Assembly (NCBI GenBank): GCA_963695505.1
Contig: CAVOGX010000004.1
Span: forward strand, 66,525-130,524
Direction: 5' to 3'
Origin: JACSRF01 sp963695505
GTDB lineage: Bacteria; Chloroflexota; Anaerolineae; Promineifilales; Promineifilaceae
DNA: 64,000 bases
The position numbers and the translations under genes are program-made. Below the pieces are notes generated by a model that saw only the letters and a list, made by a program, of their open reading frames with translations, made no database searches and had not been told where the DNA came from. This document shows positions 46,768 to 56,001 of this stretch, in pieces (the first letter of the stretch is position 1; every line of letters begins with the position of its first letter).

Positions 46768-47271
46768 ATGAATGTGCATAAGACAATCGAAAGCCAGTAC
46801 CTGGCGGCGCTGGAAATGTTGAAATTGGCTGTGGAACAGTGCTCGGACTTACTCTGGGATGATGCCGCCTATAAAAACCGCTTCTGGCACATGGCCTTCC
46901 ATACGCTTTTCTATGTGCACCTGTACTTGCAGCCCACAGAAGGTGACTTTGTTCCCTGGGAAAAGCATCGGGAAAATGCCAGAACGCTGTCCGAAAGTGC
47001 AGATAAACAAGCAGCCATGAAACGGCCGTTCACCCAAGCTGAAATCCTGGAATACCTGGCCTTTGTGCAGCAAGAAGTACTAAACAAGGTGGACAAGCTG
47101 GATTTGGAAGGAGAGTCAGGATTTTACTGGCTGCCATTCAGCAAGCTCGAACTACAATTTTACAATATTCGCCACCTGCAGCAGCATACGGGGGAATTAT
47201 GCGAGCGCCTGGGAGGCAGGGGACGAATTGAGGTGGGCTGGGTGGGCAAAAAGCCTGATTATCTTGGGTAA
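46768..47271 (+). CDS. DinB-like four-helix metalloprotein
   Basis: A 167-aa protein of the DinB/YfiT fold. Candidate metal ligands are the His residues in FWHMAFHTLFYVH and the C-terminal RHLQQHTGELCERL. Family members are metal-dependent thiol S-transferases or of unknown role. Induction by DNA damage cannot be seen from sequence. GGTGAGGAG lies about 7 bases upstream of the ATG. It follows HMG-CoA lyase by 58 bp and is convergent with the next gene. Confidence 0.85.
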   Translation: MNVHKTIESQYLAALEMLKLAVEQCSDLLWDDAAYKNRFWHMAFHTLFYVHLYLQPTEGDFVPWEKHRENARTLSESADKQAAMKRPFTQAEILEYLAFVQQEVLNKVDKLDLEGESGFYWLPFSKLELQFYNIRHLQQHTGELCERLGGRGRIEVGWVGKKPDYLG

Positions 47272-47321
47272 ATGACGAATAACGACCCAAATACCTGGAG
47301 CCATTAATCGGTTTAAGCATC

Positions 47322-48140
47322 TTATCTCTGGTGGATGCTGGTCACACGATTGATGATTTCATTGGCGCTGGCTTCCACGGTCTTGTCCGTCACGTTAATG
47401 ACGATGAACCTGCCGCGCCGAAAAACCTGCTGCGCAAAATCTAGCTCGGCCGCAATGCGCGCCGGATCAGCGTAGGGCAGGTTTTGCGAAATGCCCATTT
47501 CTGTGCTGCGCTGGCGGCGGAAATTAAGCAAGCGGTCCAGGTCGATAGCCAACCCCACCACCCGCCCCCGGTCCAGCCGAAAGAGTTCAGGGGGAACGGC
47601 CGTTTCCGGTACCAGGGGCACATTCGCCACCTTCCAACCCAACACAGAGAGGTAAATACTTAGCGGGGTTTTACCCGTGCGCGAAACCCCAGCCAGAACC
47701 ACGTCCGCCTGCGGCCAACCCTCGCGGCGCTGGCCATCGTCATGGTTCATGGTGTACTCAATGGCCGCAACGCGCTCAAAGTAGGAGCGGTGAAGCTGGC
47801 GGTAAAGGCCTGGCTGTCCGGCCGGTTCTTCACCCAAATGGTCAGCCAGGTAGGTCAGCAGCGGGCCCATCAGGTCGAATGCCGGTACGCCCTCCCGCGC
47901 GGCAATGGTAATGAGCTGCTGCCGTAGCTGGTTTTCAACCAGGGTGTGGGCGATGGCCCCGCCTTGGGCGCGGGCCTTTTCTACGGCCTCTGCAATCTGC
48001 TGCGGGTTTCGCACGTGATTGATGGTGATTACCGGCACGTGCTGGTCGGGAAATTGCGCTAACACAGTGTTGACCAACTGCTCGCCGCTGGCCCCCACGC
48101 CGCCGGACACCACAATAATGGGGGGGATTTGCTGTTTCAT
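47322..48140 (-). CDS. PPSR-type bifunctional kinase-pyrophosphorylase (DUF299)
   Basis: A 272-aa protein that in relatives phosphorylates and dephosphorylates (with ADP and Pi) a Thr on PEP synthase or pyruvate phosphate dikinase. Seen here: N-terminal VSGGVGASGEQLVNTVLAQF, IEYTMNHDDGQ, the P-loop AGVSRTGKTPLSIYLS and VGLAIDLDRLLNFRRQR. It thereby links energy state to gluconeogenic flux. The target enzyme gene is not in the window. It is followed by the polysaccharide deacetylase gene upstream on the same strand (10-bp gap). Confidence 0.92.
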   Translation of the reverse strand: MKQQIPPIIVVSGGVGASGEQLVNTVLAQFPDQHVPVITINHVRNPQQIAEAVEKARAQGGAIAHTLVENQLRQQLITIAAREGVPAFDLMGPLLTYLADHLGEEPAGQPGLYRQLHRSYFERVAAIEYTMNHDDGQRREGWPQADVVLAGVSRTGKTPLSIYLSVLGWKVANVPLVPETAVPPELFRLDRGRVVGLAIDLDRLLNFRRQRSTEMGISQNLPYADPARIAAELDFAQQVFRRGRFIVINVTDKTVEASANEIINRVTSIHQR

Positions 48141-48150
48141 GGCTTTTCCG

Positions 48151-48895
48151 CTATTCGCTGCTCGCTCCCTGGCCGATCTGGGTCAACTCTGAAAGGGTAG
48201 CAAAGCGATAACCCCGTTTGTGCAAGGCAGGAATGATGCGCTGCAAGATGTCGGGGGTGGCTTCTCTTTCAGGGCCACCATCGTGCAAAATGATGATGGA
48301 CCCGGGCTGAGCGTTGCCTAAAATGTAGCTGCTGGCAAATTCCACAGAGTGCACATGGGCATCATAGGGGTAGATGGAGCCGACGACGGTGCGGTATTGA
48401 AACGGCCGTACCTGGGCCAGCATGCGCTCATTGTAAAAGCCTGAACCGGGCCGGAACCAACGCACCGGGCCATAGTTGGTAATCAACTTGTGAGTTTCCG
48501 CAAGCTGCCGCTCAAACTCTGCCGCATTCAAGGCAATACTGCGCTCATCACTCATCAGGTGGTTACCCAGCTCATGCCCTTCGGCCACAATGCGCGCCAG
48601 TAAATCCTCATTTCCTTGCACGCGGCTGCCAATGATGAAAAAGGTAGCCGGCACATCGTAAACAGCCAGCGTATCCAATATTTTTGGCGTAAGTCCGGCA
48701 TGGGGACCATCGTCAATGGTCAGGGCAACCACTTTATTCCGGGATATCTACGTGAAAGAGCACCTCTTCGGGCGTGCTTTGCTCCACCAACCGCGAAAAA
48801 ATGCGCGCTTTGAAGAAAAAACCCACCGCGGCCACACTGCCCACGGCGGAAAGTAAAAGAAAACGTTTCGTAAATCGCTGCATAAGATTCATCAT
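48151..48895 (-). CDS. Membrane-anchored polysaccharide deacetylase (one frameshift)
   Basis: The NodB domain (frame starting at 48732) has the metal-binding Asp-Asp in VALTIDDGPHAG, the His pair in GHELGNHLM, RWFRPGSGFYN and ILHDGG. Immediately upstream in another frame is a signal-anchor segment (RFLLLSAVGSVAAVGFFF) ending LFHVDIPE; a net +1 break near 48734 turns the natural continuation VDIPENKVVALTIDDGP into a stop. So this is one gene of about 247 codons. It would remove N- or O-acetyl groups from peptidoglycan or another glycan outside the membrane. Start is one of two adjacent ATGs at 48895 and 48892. Ribosome site is weak. Confidence 0.8.
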
Positions 48896-48949
48896 TAACA
48901 TGTGAAGGGTGATACGCGAATGGTAACAGGTCACGCATCAAGATTCACG

Positions 48950-51520
48950 TCATGTATCGTCCTCCGCTCCTTCTCCTCTCTGCACCTCTGCACCCGTGCT
49001 CCCCTGCTCCTCTGCTTGTTTGTCGCCCACCACAAGCAAGCGGCGCAGCACCTTGCCAATGAAAGATTTTGGCAACTCCTTGCGAAACTCAATATCCCAG
49101 GGCACGGCATAAGGCTCTAAACGGCGGCGGCAGAGGTCCAGCAGTTCTTCCTTGGTGAGATTGGCGCCAGGGCGTGGCACGACAAAGGCCTTGACTCTTT
49201 GCCCCTCTTCCGCCTTGCCTACCCCAACCACGGCAACTTCAAGCACGCGCGGATTTTCGTACAACACTTCCTCCACGTCCCGAGGGAAAACGGTGTATTC
49301 ACCAAAGACAATGGTGTCTTTTTTGCGGCTGATGATGCGGAAATAGCCATCGTTGTCTTGCACGGCCACGTCGCCGGTATCCAGCCAGCCATCATCCAGA
49401 ACGATGCTGTTATCCAGGCTGCCATCAGGCTGCCAGTAGCCCTGCATTACCTGGGGGCCACGAATGACTAACTCACCAATCTGCCCCGCGGGCAGGTCTG
49501 CACCGGAAATCAGGTCAATGATTTTGGCGTCAGTATTGGGCAAGGGTACGCCAATGGAACCAGGCTTGCGCATGCCATAGAGGGGATTGGCATGGGTCAC
49601 CGGAGAAGCTTCGGTCAGACCATACCCTTCCACTAAACGGCCGTGACTCAACTTCTCGAATGCCTCCTGTACCTCAATGGGCAGTGGGGCCGCGCCGCTG
49701 ATGCACGCTTTTACTGTGGAAAGGCCATATTCCCGCACGCTGGGGGCCTGGTTGATGGCCATATACATGGAGGGCACGCCGGGAAACATGGTCACTTTAT
49801 GGTCGCGAATGTGCTCCAGCACCTGCTCGGTGTCGAAAACGGGCAGCAGTACCAGAGTAGCAGCCAGGGCGATGGGCACGCTCATGGCGCTGATTAGGCC
49901 ATAGCTGTGCAGCAGGGGCACCACAGAAAGAAAGGTTTCTTCGCCATACTTCAAATCAGGAATCCAATGGCGGGTTTGCAGGGTGTTGGCTACCAGGTTC
50001 TGATGGGAAAGGGCGACGCCTTGGGGATCGCCCGTGGTGCCGCTGGTGTAAATGATGGCGGCTAAATTGTCGGGCTGCACAGAAATGGCCAGGGGGGTAA
50101 TGGGTGCATCTTGCAAAACGGTAAACATGCGCTGGCCCAGTTCGCGGGCTGCAGCTTTGTGCTGCTCTTCGTCACCGGCAATGCCAAAGCGCTCAATGAG
50201 TTTTTCGTAAACTGACTGGGAAACGGCCGTACGTAAATCGGCAAAGATAAACTCTTCCAGCTTGCTGTGTTTCTTAATGGCGCGGGCCAGCTCGCTAAAG
50301 CTGCGCACCGTTACCAGCACCTTGGGCTGGCTTTCGCGCACCTGCTTGACGATGGTCAGGGCGTTGGCCTCGGCGTTGGGCAGCACGGCGATGCCTCCCG
50401 CCCGCAGCACGCCGTAAAAGGCAACCACCATTTGGGGCATGTTGGGCAAAATGATCATCACCCGATCCCCAGGACGCACACCCAGGCCATGGAGCACGTG
50501 GCTCATCTGGTTCACCTGGTCGTTTAGCTCTTTGTAGGTGAGGCGGGAGCCATAAAATTGGATGGCCGTGCGGCGGGGCAGCCAGTCCGCGGCGCTTTCC
50601 AGGAAGTCGGGTAACGGCCGTTTCGGAATGGGAATCGAGGGCGGCGTGCCGGGGCTGTAGCTCTTCAGCCACACCCGGCTTTGCAGCGGATTGTTTTGGC
50701 TGATGGCGTCGCGCCAGGAGCGCTGCCGGCTTTCCACAAAACGCTCAATGGCGCGGGTGACGGCCTGGTGCCGCTCTAGCTGCACCTTGTGCTTGGCCGA
50801 CCCCACGTCCACCACTTCGGCGTTGGGAATCATTTTGCCTACGTCCTCAAACACGCGGCGCGGAAAGTAATTGTCCCGTTCACCGGTAATAATCAGAGTC
50901 GGCGTGGTAATGTTACGCATCAGCGACCAGCCCTGCCAATGACGCATATTGTTAGCCATCATGCGCTTAATCACGTGGAGTTCCGCATCCCAGCGACGGC
51001 GGTACTTCCAAAACGGCCGTAGCCAGGTCAGCGGCAGCTTCAACAACCAATTAACAAATCGCGGCAATGGGTACTCCCCGGCTGTAGCAATCAACACCAG
51101 CTTCTCTAGCTGCTCCGGGTGGGCATTAGCGTACTCCACAGCAATGGAGCCGCCAAAAGAGTGGGCCACCAAAATAAACTGTGGCGGCAAATTCAGCGTC
51201 TGCGTAATGGCATACAGGTCCGCCACCAGCTCGTCCATGGTGTAGCGGGTGTAGGGTGCGTCACTTTGCCCATGCCCGCGCAGGTCCGGGGCAATGACAC
51301 GGTAGTGGTTGCTGGCGAAGTAGTTAATCTGATATTCCCACGATTCTAAAACCCCCGCATAGCCGTGCAAAAAAAGAATTGTACGCTCCGCGCCCTCCGG
51401 CCAAAGGTCAAGAACACTCAATTCTGTGCCTGCGGCGCCAGGAATAGGTACGTTCCGCCGGTAAAGGTCATAATCAAACAGAATGTCTCGCCGTTTGACG
51501 CCGCGCAGTTTCTTTTTCAT
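48950..51520 (-). CDS. Alpha/beta-hydrolase fused to AMP-forming acyl-CoA synthetase
   Basis: An 856-aa two-enzyme protein. Residues 1-270 are an alpha/beta hydrolase: TILFLHGYAGVLESW, nucleophile S121 in LVAHSFGGS and the late Asp in ITGERDNYFP. After a linker, residues 300-835 are an acyl-CoA ligase with IIYTSGTTGDPQG (P-loop), VEGYGLTEASPVTH, DDGWLDTGDVA and the catalytic Lys in KSFIGKVLRR. The hydrolase could release a fatty acid from an ester and the ligase activate it as CoA thioester. The ATG at 51520 has GAGG 5 bases upstream; the in-frame stretch to 51631 is unconserved. The C-terminus ends in a low-complexity Glu/Gly tail. Confidence 0.88.
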   Translation of the reverse strand: MKKKLRGVKRRDILFDYDLYRRNVPIPGAAGTELSVLDLWPEGAERTILFLHGYAGVLESWEYQINYFASNHYRVIAPDLRGHGQSDAPYTRYTMDELVADLYAITQTLNLPPQFILVAHSFGGSIAVEYANAHPEQLEKLVLIATAGEYPLPRFVNWLLKLPLTWLRPFWKYRRRWDAELHVIKRMMANNMRHWQGWSLMRNITTPTLIITGERDNYFPRRVFEDVGKMIPNAEVVDVGSAKHKVQLERHQAVTRAIERFVESRQRSWRDAISQNNPLQSRVWLKSYSPGTPPSIPIPKRPLPDFLESAADWLPRRTAIQFYGSRLTYKELNDQVNQMSHVLHGLGVRPGDRVMIILPNMPQMVVAFYGVLRAGGIAVLPNAEANALTIVKQVRESQPKVLVTVRSFSELARAIKKHSKLEEFIFADLRTAVSQSVYEKLIERFGIAGDEEQHKAAARELGQRMFTVLQDAPITPLAISVQPDNLAAIIYTSGTTGDPQGVALSHQNLVANTLQTRHWIPDLKYGEETFLSVVPLLHSYGLISAMSVPIALAATLVLLPVFDTEQVLEHIRDHKVTMFPGVPSMYMAINQAPSVREYGLSTVKACISGAAPLPIEVQEAFEKLSHGRLVEGYGLTEASPVTHANPLYGMRKPGSIGVPLPNTDAKIIDLISGADLPAGQIGELVIRGPQVMQGYWQPDGSLDNSIVLDDGWLDTGDVAVQDNDGYFRIISRKKDTIVFGEYTVFPRDVEEVLYENPRVLEVAVVGVGKAEEGQRVKAFVVPRPGANLTKEELLDLCRRRLEPYAVPWDIEFRKELPKSFIGKVLRRLLVVGDKQAEEQGSTGAEVQRGEGAEDDT

Positions 51521-51713
51521 GGGCACCTCTGTGGAAAAATCAGAATGGTTATACGAATTTGACGAGGCAGCAGTGCAAAGTGGGATGTGTGCAAACAACA
51601 CCGCTACTGATTGTACGGTTTCCCGCCGCAATTGTCACCTATGCACCAGGTAATTTTCATCCCACCAGAAAAGACCCTCTCCTGTTTACCCTTAACCCAC
51701 GCAGGTTTCCTTT

Positions 51714-54473
51714 TTAGTTTTTAATTATGGTTGGCAGATAGATTCGGCGAAATTGCAAATTCCATGCCCATAATTCACGGCCGTTTTCACCATTATCGGC
51801 GCTAAAGAAGAGCAAATTCCCAACCACTGTCAGATTATCCGGGCTTGAACCTTGAATACCGGGGAAGATATCCGCCACACGTCTGGTTCCCGCTTCCGTG
51901 CCATCGCTCATCCACAATTCACGGCCATTTTGGTCATCAACGGCGCTGAAAAAAAGCATGCCATTTGCTTGAACCAGCCATTCGGGGTTCGAACCTGTGG
52001 GACCAGGATTGATGTCCATTACCTGCACAGTGCCGGCTTCCGTGCCATCGCTTTTCCACAGCTCACTTCCGCCCGGGTCGTCGTTGGCCACAAAGAAAAG
52101 CGTGCCGTTGACGTTGATCAGGTTCCGTACTTCGCTATCTTCGTCGGTGTTTATTTTTTTCACCTGAGTTGTCCCAGCTTCGGTGCCATCGCTTTTCCAC
52201 AGCTCATACCCATCACCGTCATAGGCGGCAAAAAAGAGGACGCCATTTACATCCGTGAGGTACTGCCCTTCAGAACCACTGGTGCCGGTGTAGATATCCT
52301 TGAGCATGATGGTGCCTGCTTCCGTACCATCGCTTTTCCAAAGTTCCTCCCCAAACACGCCATCATCAGCTATGAAGAACAAAGTACCGGCAACATTGGT
52401 CAACAATTCTGGATTGGCACTATCGGTTCCGGTGAAAATGTCCCGCAGCAGCATTGTACCCGCTGCACTGCCATCGCTCTGCCACAGTTCACGGCCGTTT
52501 TCACCATCGTCTGCCACAAAAAAGAGAGCCCCATTCACATCCGTCAAAAATTCCGGTTCGGATCCACCCGTTCCAGTTAAGACATCTTTCAACATGAAGG
52601 TGCCCGGTCCTGTTCCATCGCTGCGCCACAGCTCGGTGCCCGAGAGAGGGGAATAAGCGCTGAAATAAAGCAGCCCGTCCATGCTGGCCAGGTTATCCGG
52701 TTCTGCGCTGTTCGTGCCGGTAAATATGTCCTTGACCATGTATGAGCCTGCGGCAGTGCCATCACTACGCCATAATTCCGAACCAAACTCATCACTGTTG
52801 GCAGTGAAGAAAAGCACGTCGTCCAGGGCGGTCAGGTTATCAGGATTGGCATTACCGGTACCGGTTACGATGTCTTTTACCCTGAAAGTGCCGGTTAACG
52901 TGCCGTCGCTGCGCCACAATTCATTGCCCGTGTACTCATCATCGGCCATAAAAAAGAGAGTCCCCTGCAGATCGGTCAGGCGCGCGGGAAGTGCACCGGC
53001 GTTCCGCGTATTTACGTCTTTTACCCGAAATGTACCTGGTTCGCTGCCATCGCTGCGCCACAATTCCCGACGCCCGGTTAAATCGTAGGCAACAAAATAC
53101 AGTTTCGTGTTTCCTACGCCAGTTAAAAACCTTGGACTGGAAGAGCCGTAACCAGGCACGGTATCTTCTACCAACCCCGCACCGCCTGGGCTGCCGTCCG
53201 TCACCCATAGCTCTGAACCTGTTTCTTCATTGTAAGCTGTAAAGTATAGTTGGCTGCCAACGGCCGTTAAATACTGAGGCCCTGATGATGCCGTTCCTGG
53301 CACAATATCATCAATCATAATGGTGCCGGTCATAGTACCGTCGCTGCGCCACAGCTCAATACCGTTAACACCATCATTGGCGGCAAAGTAGAGGAATCCA
53401 TTCCAGCTTAGCAGATAACCTATATTCGATTGCGCCCCTCCTAGCCAAATGTCCTTTACCAGCTCTGTGCCAGACTCGGTACCGTCGCTCTTCCAAAGTT
53501 CATAATTATTGCCCCCGTCTGTCGCACGGAAAAAGAGCGTGCCGTTTACGTCTGTCATCCAATAAGGCCAAGAATCGGCTGGTCCTGGCACAATATCCCT
53601 TACCATCTCCGTTCCGGTTTCTGTACCATCGCTCATCCACAACTCATGGCCATGTACCCCGTCGTTTGCTTGGAAAAATAGTTTGCCACCAGAACTGGTC
53701 ATCCAACCAATGTCCGAATTTGTTGTTCCAGTGTATATATCCCTAACGAGAACTGTGCTCAGTTCTGTACCATTGGTTTTCCATAGTTCGTATCCAGTAC
53801 TGGTGTTATAGGCCACAAAAAACAGCGTGTTATCAGCCTCAATCAAGTTATAAGGATAAGAGCTATCAGCCCCAGTGATGATATCCTTGACGCGGATTGT
53901 ACCCCCTTCCGTACCGTCACTTTGCCACAGCTCGTATCCGCTGCCGCCATCATTGGCCCGGAAAAAGATTCGGTTGTTATACGCCAATAGATACGACGCC
54001 CCAGAACCGGCAGAAGGTGTAGGATTAATATCTTTGACCATAACCGTGCCAGAAACAGTGCCATCGCTTTTCCACAGCTCAGTGCCATGCTCGCCGTCGT
54101 TGGCGCTAAAGAAGAGCGTGCCGTTGACGTTCACCAGATAGTCAGGGTTGGCACTGCCGTCGGGGTTAATCTCTTTTACCAGCGAGGTACCCAATTCAGA
54201 CCCGTCACTTTTCCACAGTTCCGTTCCATGAAGACCGTCATCGGCCACAAAGAACAATGTGCCATTGACGTCAACCAGCTCTTCCGGGTCAGCAGGTTCT
54301 GTAGCCAGGTTGATGTCTTTCACCAAATACGGCTCTTCTGCGGGATCAAACAGAGGAACATCAGGTGCAGCCGTAGTTTTTAGCACCTGGATTATTGACA
54401 CAAAAGAAAGGGCCGATGTCAGGCAAATCATCATAAAGATGGTGATAACATGTAATTTTTTTGATTGTTTCAT
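51714..54473 (-). CDS. Secreted ELWxxDGT-repeat beta-propeller-like protein
   Basis: A 919-aa exported protein. A signal peptide (VITIFMMICLTSALSFVSII) is followed by about 17 repeats of 45-48 residues, each with the core ELWxSDGTxxGTxxVKDI and LFFxAxD. The last repeat decays to ELWAWN. The protein ends RRIYLPTIIKN, sharing the YLPxI tail with the beta-helix protein at 17.3 kb. The repeat is known from ELWxxDGT/hyalin-like proteins of unknown function, probably forming multi-bladed propellers on the cell surface. AAGGA 8 bases upstream fixes the ATG at 54473; an in-frame codon at 54530 is inside the neighbouring gene's end. It is 69 bp from the upstream phosphatase gene on the same strand. 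Confidence 0.9.
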   Translation of the reverse strand: MKQSKKLHVITIFMMICLTSALSFVSIIQVLKTTAAPDVPLFDPAEEPYLVKDINLATEPADPEELVDVNGTLFFVADDGLHGTELWKSDGSELGTSLVKEINPDGSANPDYLVNVNGTLFFSANDGEHGTELWKSDGTVSGTVMVKDINPTPSAGSGASYLLAYNNRIFFRANDGGSGYELWQSDGTEGGTIRVKDIITGADSSYPYNLIEADNTLFFVAYNTSTGYELWKTNGTELSTVLVRDIYTGTTNSDIGWMTSSGGKLFFQANDGVHGHELWMSDGTETGTEMVRDIVPGPADSWPYWMTDVNGTLFFRATDGGNNYELWKSDGTESGTELVKDIWLGGAQSNIGYLLSWNGFLYFAANDGVNGIELWRSDGTMTGTIMIDDIVPGTASSGPQYLTAVGSQLYFTAYNEETGSELWVTDGSPGGAGLVEDTVPGYGSSSPRFLTGVGNTKLYFVAYDLTGRRELWRSDGSEPGTFRVKDVNTRNAGALPARLTDLQGTLFFMADDEYTGNELWRSDGTLTGTFRVKDIVTGTGNANPDNLTALDDVLFFTANSDEFGSELWRSDGTAAGSYMVKDIFTGTNSAEPDNLASMDGLLYFSAYSPLSGTELWRSDGTGPGTFMLKDVLTGTGGSEPEFLTDVNGALFFVADDGENGRELWQSDGSAAGTMLLRDIFTGTDSANPELLTNVAGTLFFIADDGVFGEELWKSDGTEAGTIMLKDIYTGTSGSEGQYLTDVNGVLFFAAYDGDGYELWKSDGTEAGTTQVKKINTDEDSEVRNLINVNGTLFFVANDDPGGSELWKSDGTEAGTVQVMDINPGPTGSNPEWLVQANGMLFFSAVDDQNGRELWMSDGTEAGTRRVADIFPGIQGSSPDNLTVVGNLLFFSADNGENGRELWAWNLQFRRIYLPTIIKN

Positions 54474-54542
54474 GGTTTTTTCCTTGAGAATGGCTGCCCG
54501 TTTGGCACCCGCGTAGCAGTGAGAAAGCATGACGGGCTAATG

Positions 54543-55808
54543 TCATAACCGCCGCACTGCAACCATTGTAAGATCGTCCCGAAAACCCTCCAGTGTGGAA
54601 AAGCTCTGAACCGCATGCACAATTTCGCCAATAATGGCGGATACGGACATGTTTCCGACTTTTTGCAAGAATTGCAGGAGCCTTTCGGTCCTGAATTCTT
54701 CATCTTCCGGGTTGACCGCTTCCACCACACCGTCTGTGTACAGTAAAAGCAAATCACCAGCCTGTAAGGTAACCTCACCTGCTTCGTAATGGGCATCTTC
54801 GATAATGGAGAGGAGTGGGCCTCCTTTGTCTAAAATCGTAATATTCCCAGCCGGGCTTAAAAGGAGTGGTTGGTTATGGCCGCAGTTAGTGTAACGAAAA
54901 CGGCCGTTATCCAAATCGAGCACCCCGTAAACGGCCGTGACAAAATCCACATGGCCTGTGAAATCCGGAAGCTGCTCATTCATCCAACGCGCCACTCTGA
55001 TGACCCCAGGTTCTCCACGCACGTGCGTTCGCAGCAAAGCCCGGAAAGCGGTCATAATCAGCGCTGCTGGCACCCCATCACCCGACACATCGGCTACCAC
55101 CAGGCCCAGCTTATTGTCCGGCAGCGGAATAAAATCATAATAATCACCCCCTACGGCGAAGGTAGGTATACAAACACCGGCAATCTCATAACCTTCCAGG
55201 CGCGGAGGTTTTTGGGGCAGCAAGCGTCTTTGAATTTCCTGAGCTACCCGTAACTGCCCCTCAAATCGTTCGTTTTCCAAAATTTGCCGATGCAGCATGC
55301 CTCGCTCAATTGATATTGCTGCCGCGTCTGAAAAAAATTGCAGCACCTCCAGATCCTCCGCACCATAGGCATTCAAACTGTCACTTTCCAAGTTCAAGGC
55401 GCCTATGGGCCGATTATTTCGCAAAATTGGCACAGCAATCTCCGACAATGTTGCCTGGCGGCCAACTACATAGCGCGGGTCCTGGCGCACATCTGGTGCA
55501 ACCACAAATTCCCCCGATTTAATCACGTGACCGATGATGCCCTTTCCAGTGCTAAGCATTGGATCCGTCTGCGGTGGGCGCTCCGGAAAGCCGCGCCATA
55601 CCACGCTGGCAATAAGCTCTTTGGGTTGCTGTAACCGTGAATGTACCAAATCCTGGTTAAGCACAAAGATACCGGCGGCATCATAGTGAATGACCCGCGC
55701 CAGCATGTCTAGCAGCCGATTCAGAATTTCATTGAGGTCCAGCGTGCTGCGAATTTCTGAGGAAATCTGCGAAAGAAGATTGTACTTTTGCTCAAGAGTC
55801 AGCTCCAT
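54543..55808 (-). CDS. GAF-PP2C (SpoIIE/RsbU-type) serine phosphatase
   Basis: A 421-aa cytoplasmic protein. A GAF domain occupies residues 18-165 (GKGIIGHVIKSGEFVVAPDV, then AVPILRNNRPIGALNLES), a helical linker 165-200 (VAQEIQRRLLPQKPP), and a PP2C-type domain 205-420 with metal-binding Asp in VGGDYYDFI and VADVSGDGVPAALIM, plus LYTDGVVEAVNP and FRDDLTMVAVR. RsbU-like enzymes dephosphorylate an anti-sigma antagonist in stress signalling. No partner gene is visible here. It lies immediately upstream of the ELW-repeat gene on the same strand. Confidence 0.92.
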   Translation of the reverse strand: MELTLEQKYNLLSQISSEIRSTLDLNEILNRLLDMLARVIHYDAAGIFVLNQDLVHSRLQQPKELIASVVWRGFPERPPQTDPMLSTGKGIIGHVIKSGEFVVAPDVRQDPRYVVGRQATLSEIAVPILRNNRPIGALNLESDSLNAYGAEDLEVLQFFSDAAAISIERGMLHRQILENERFEGQLRVAQEIQRRLLPQKPPRLEGYEIAGVCIPTFAVGGDYYDFIPLPDNKLGLVVADVSGDGVPAALIMTAFRALLRTHVRGEPGVIRVARWMNEQLPDFTGHVDFVTAVYGVLDLDNGRFRYTNCGHNQPLLLSPAGNITILDKGGPLLSIIEDAHYEAGEVTLQAGDLLLLYTDGVVEAVNPEDEEFRTERLLQFLQKVGNMSVSAIIGEIVHAVQSFSTLEGFRDDLTMVAVRRL

Positions 55809-55943
55809 GCACCCGTCTCCTTAGGTCAAGCTCTCATTAAGAATACAACAAATTGTGAGAGAATGTCATCTGGGCCAGGGATCAAAGGTTTTCTACCAGT
55901 CAGGAACTCTTCACCTTCCAAAGCAAAATGGCGTTAAAATGCA

Positions 55944-55977
55944 TGGCGCTCTGCCGGGCTAACCTGACAGAGCGCCA
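55944..55977. terminator. Hairpin downstream of the subtilase gene
   Basis: A perfect 10-bp stem (TGGCGCTCTG at 55944-55953 with CAGAGCGCCA at 55968-55977) and a 14-base loop, 25 bp after the subtilase stop on the minus strand. The T-run that should follow on the minus strand is weak, so this may be a processing or stability hairpin. Confidence 0.5.
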
Positions 55978-56001
55978 AAAAACTATGAACTAATCGGAAT
56001 G

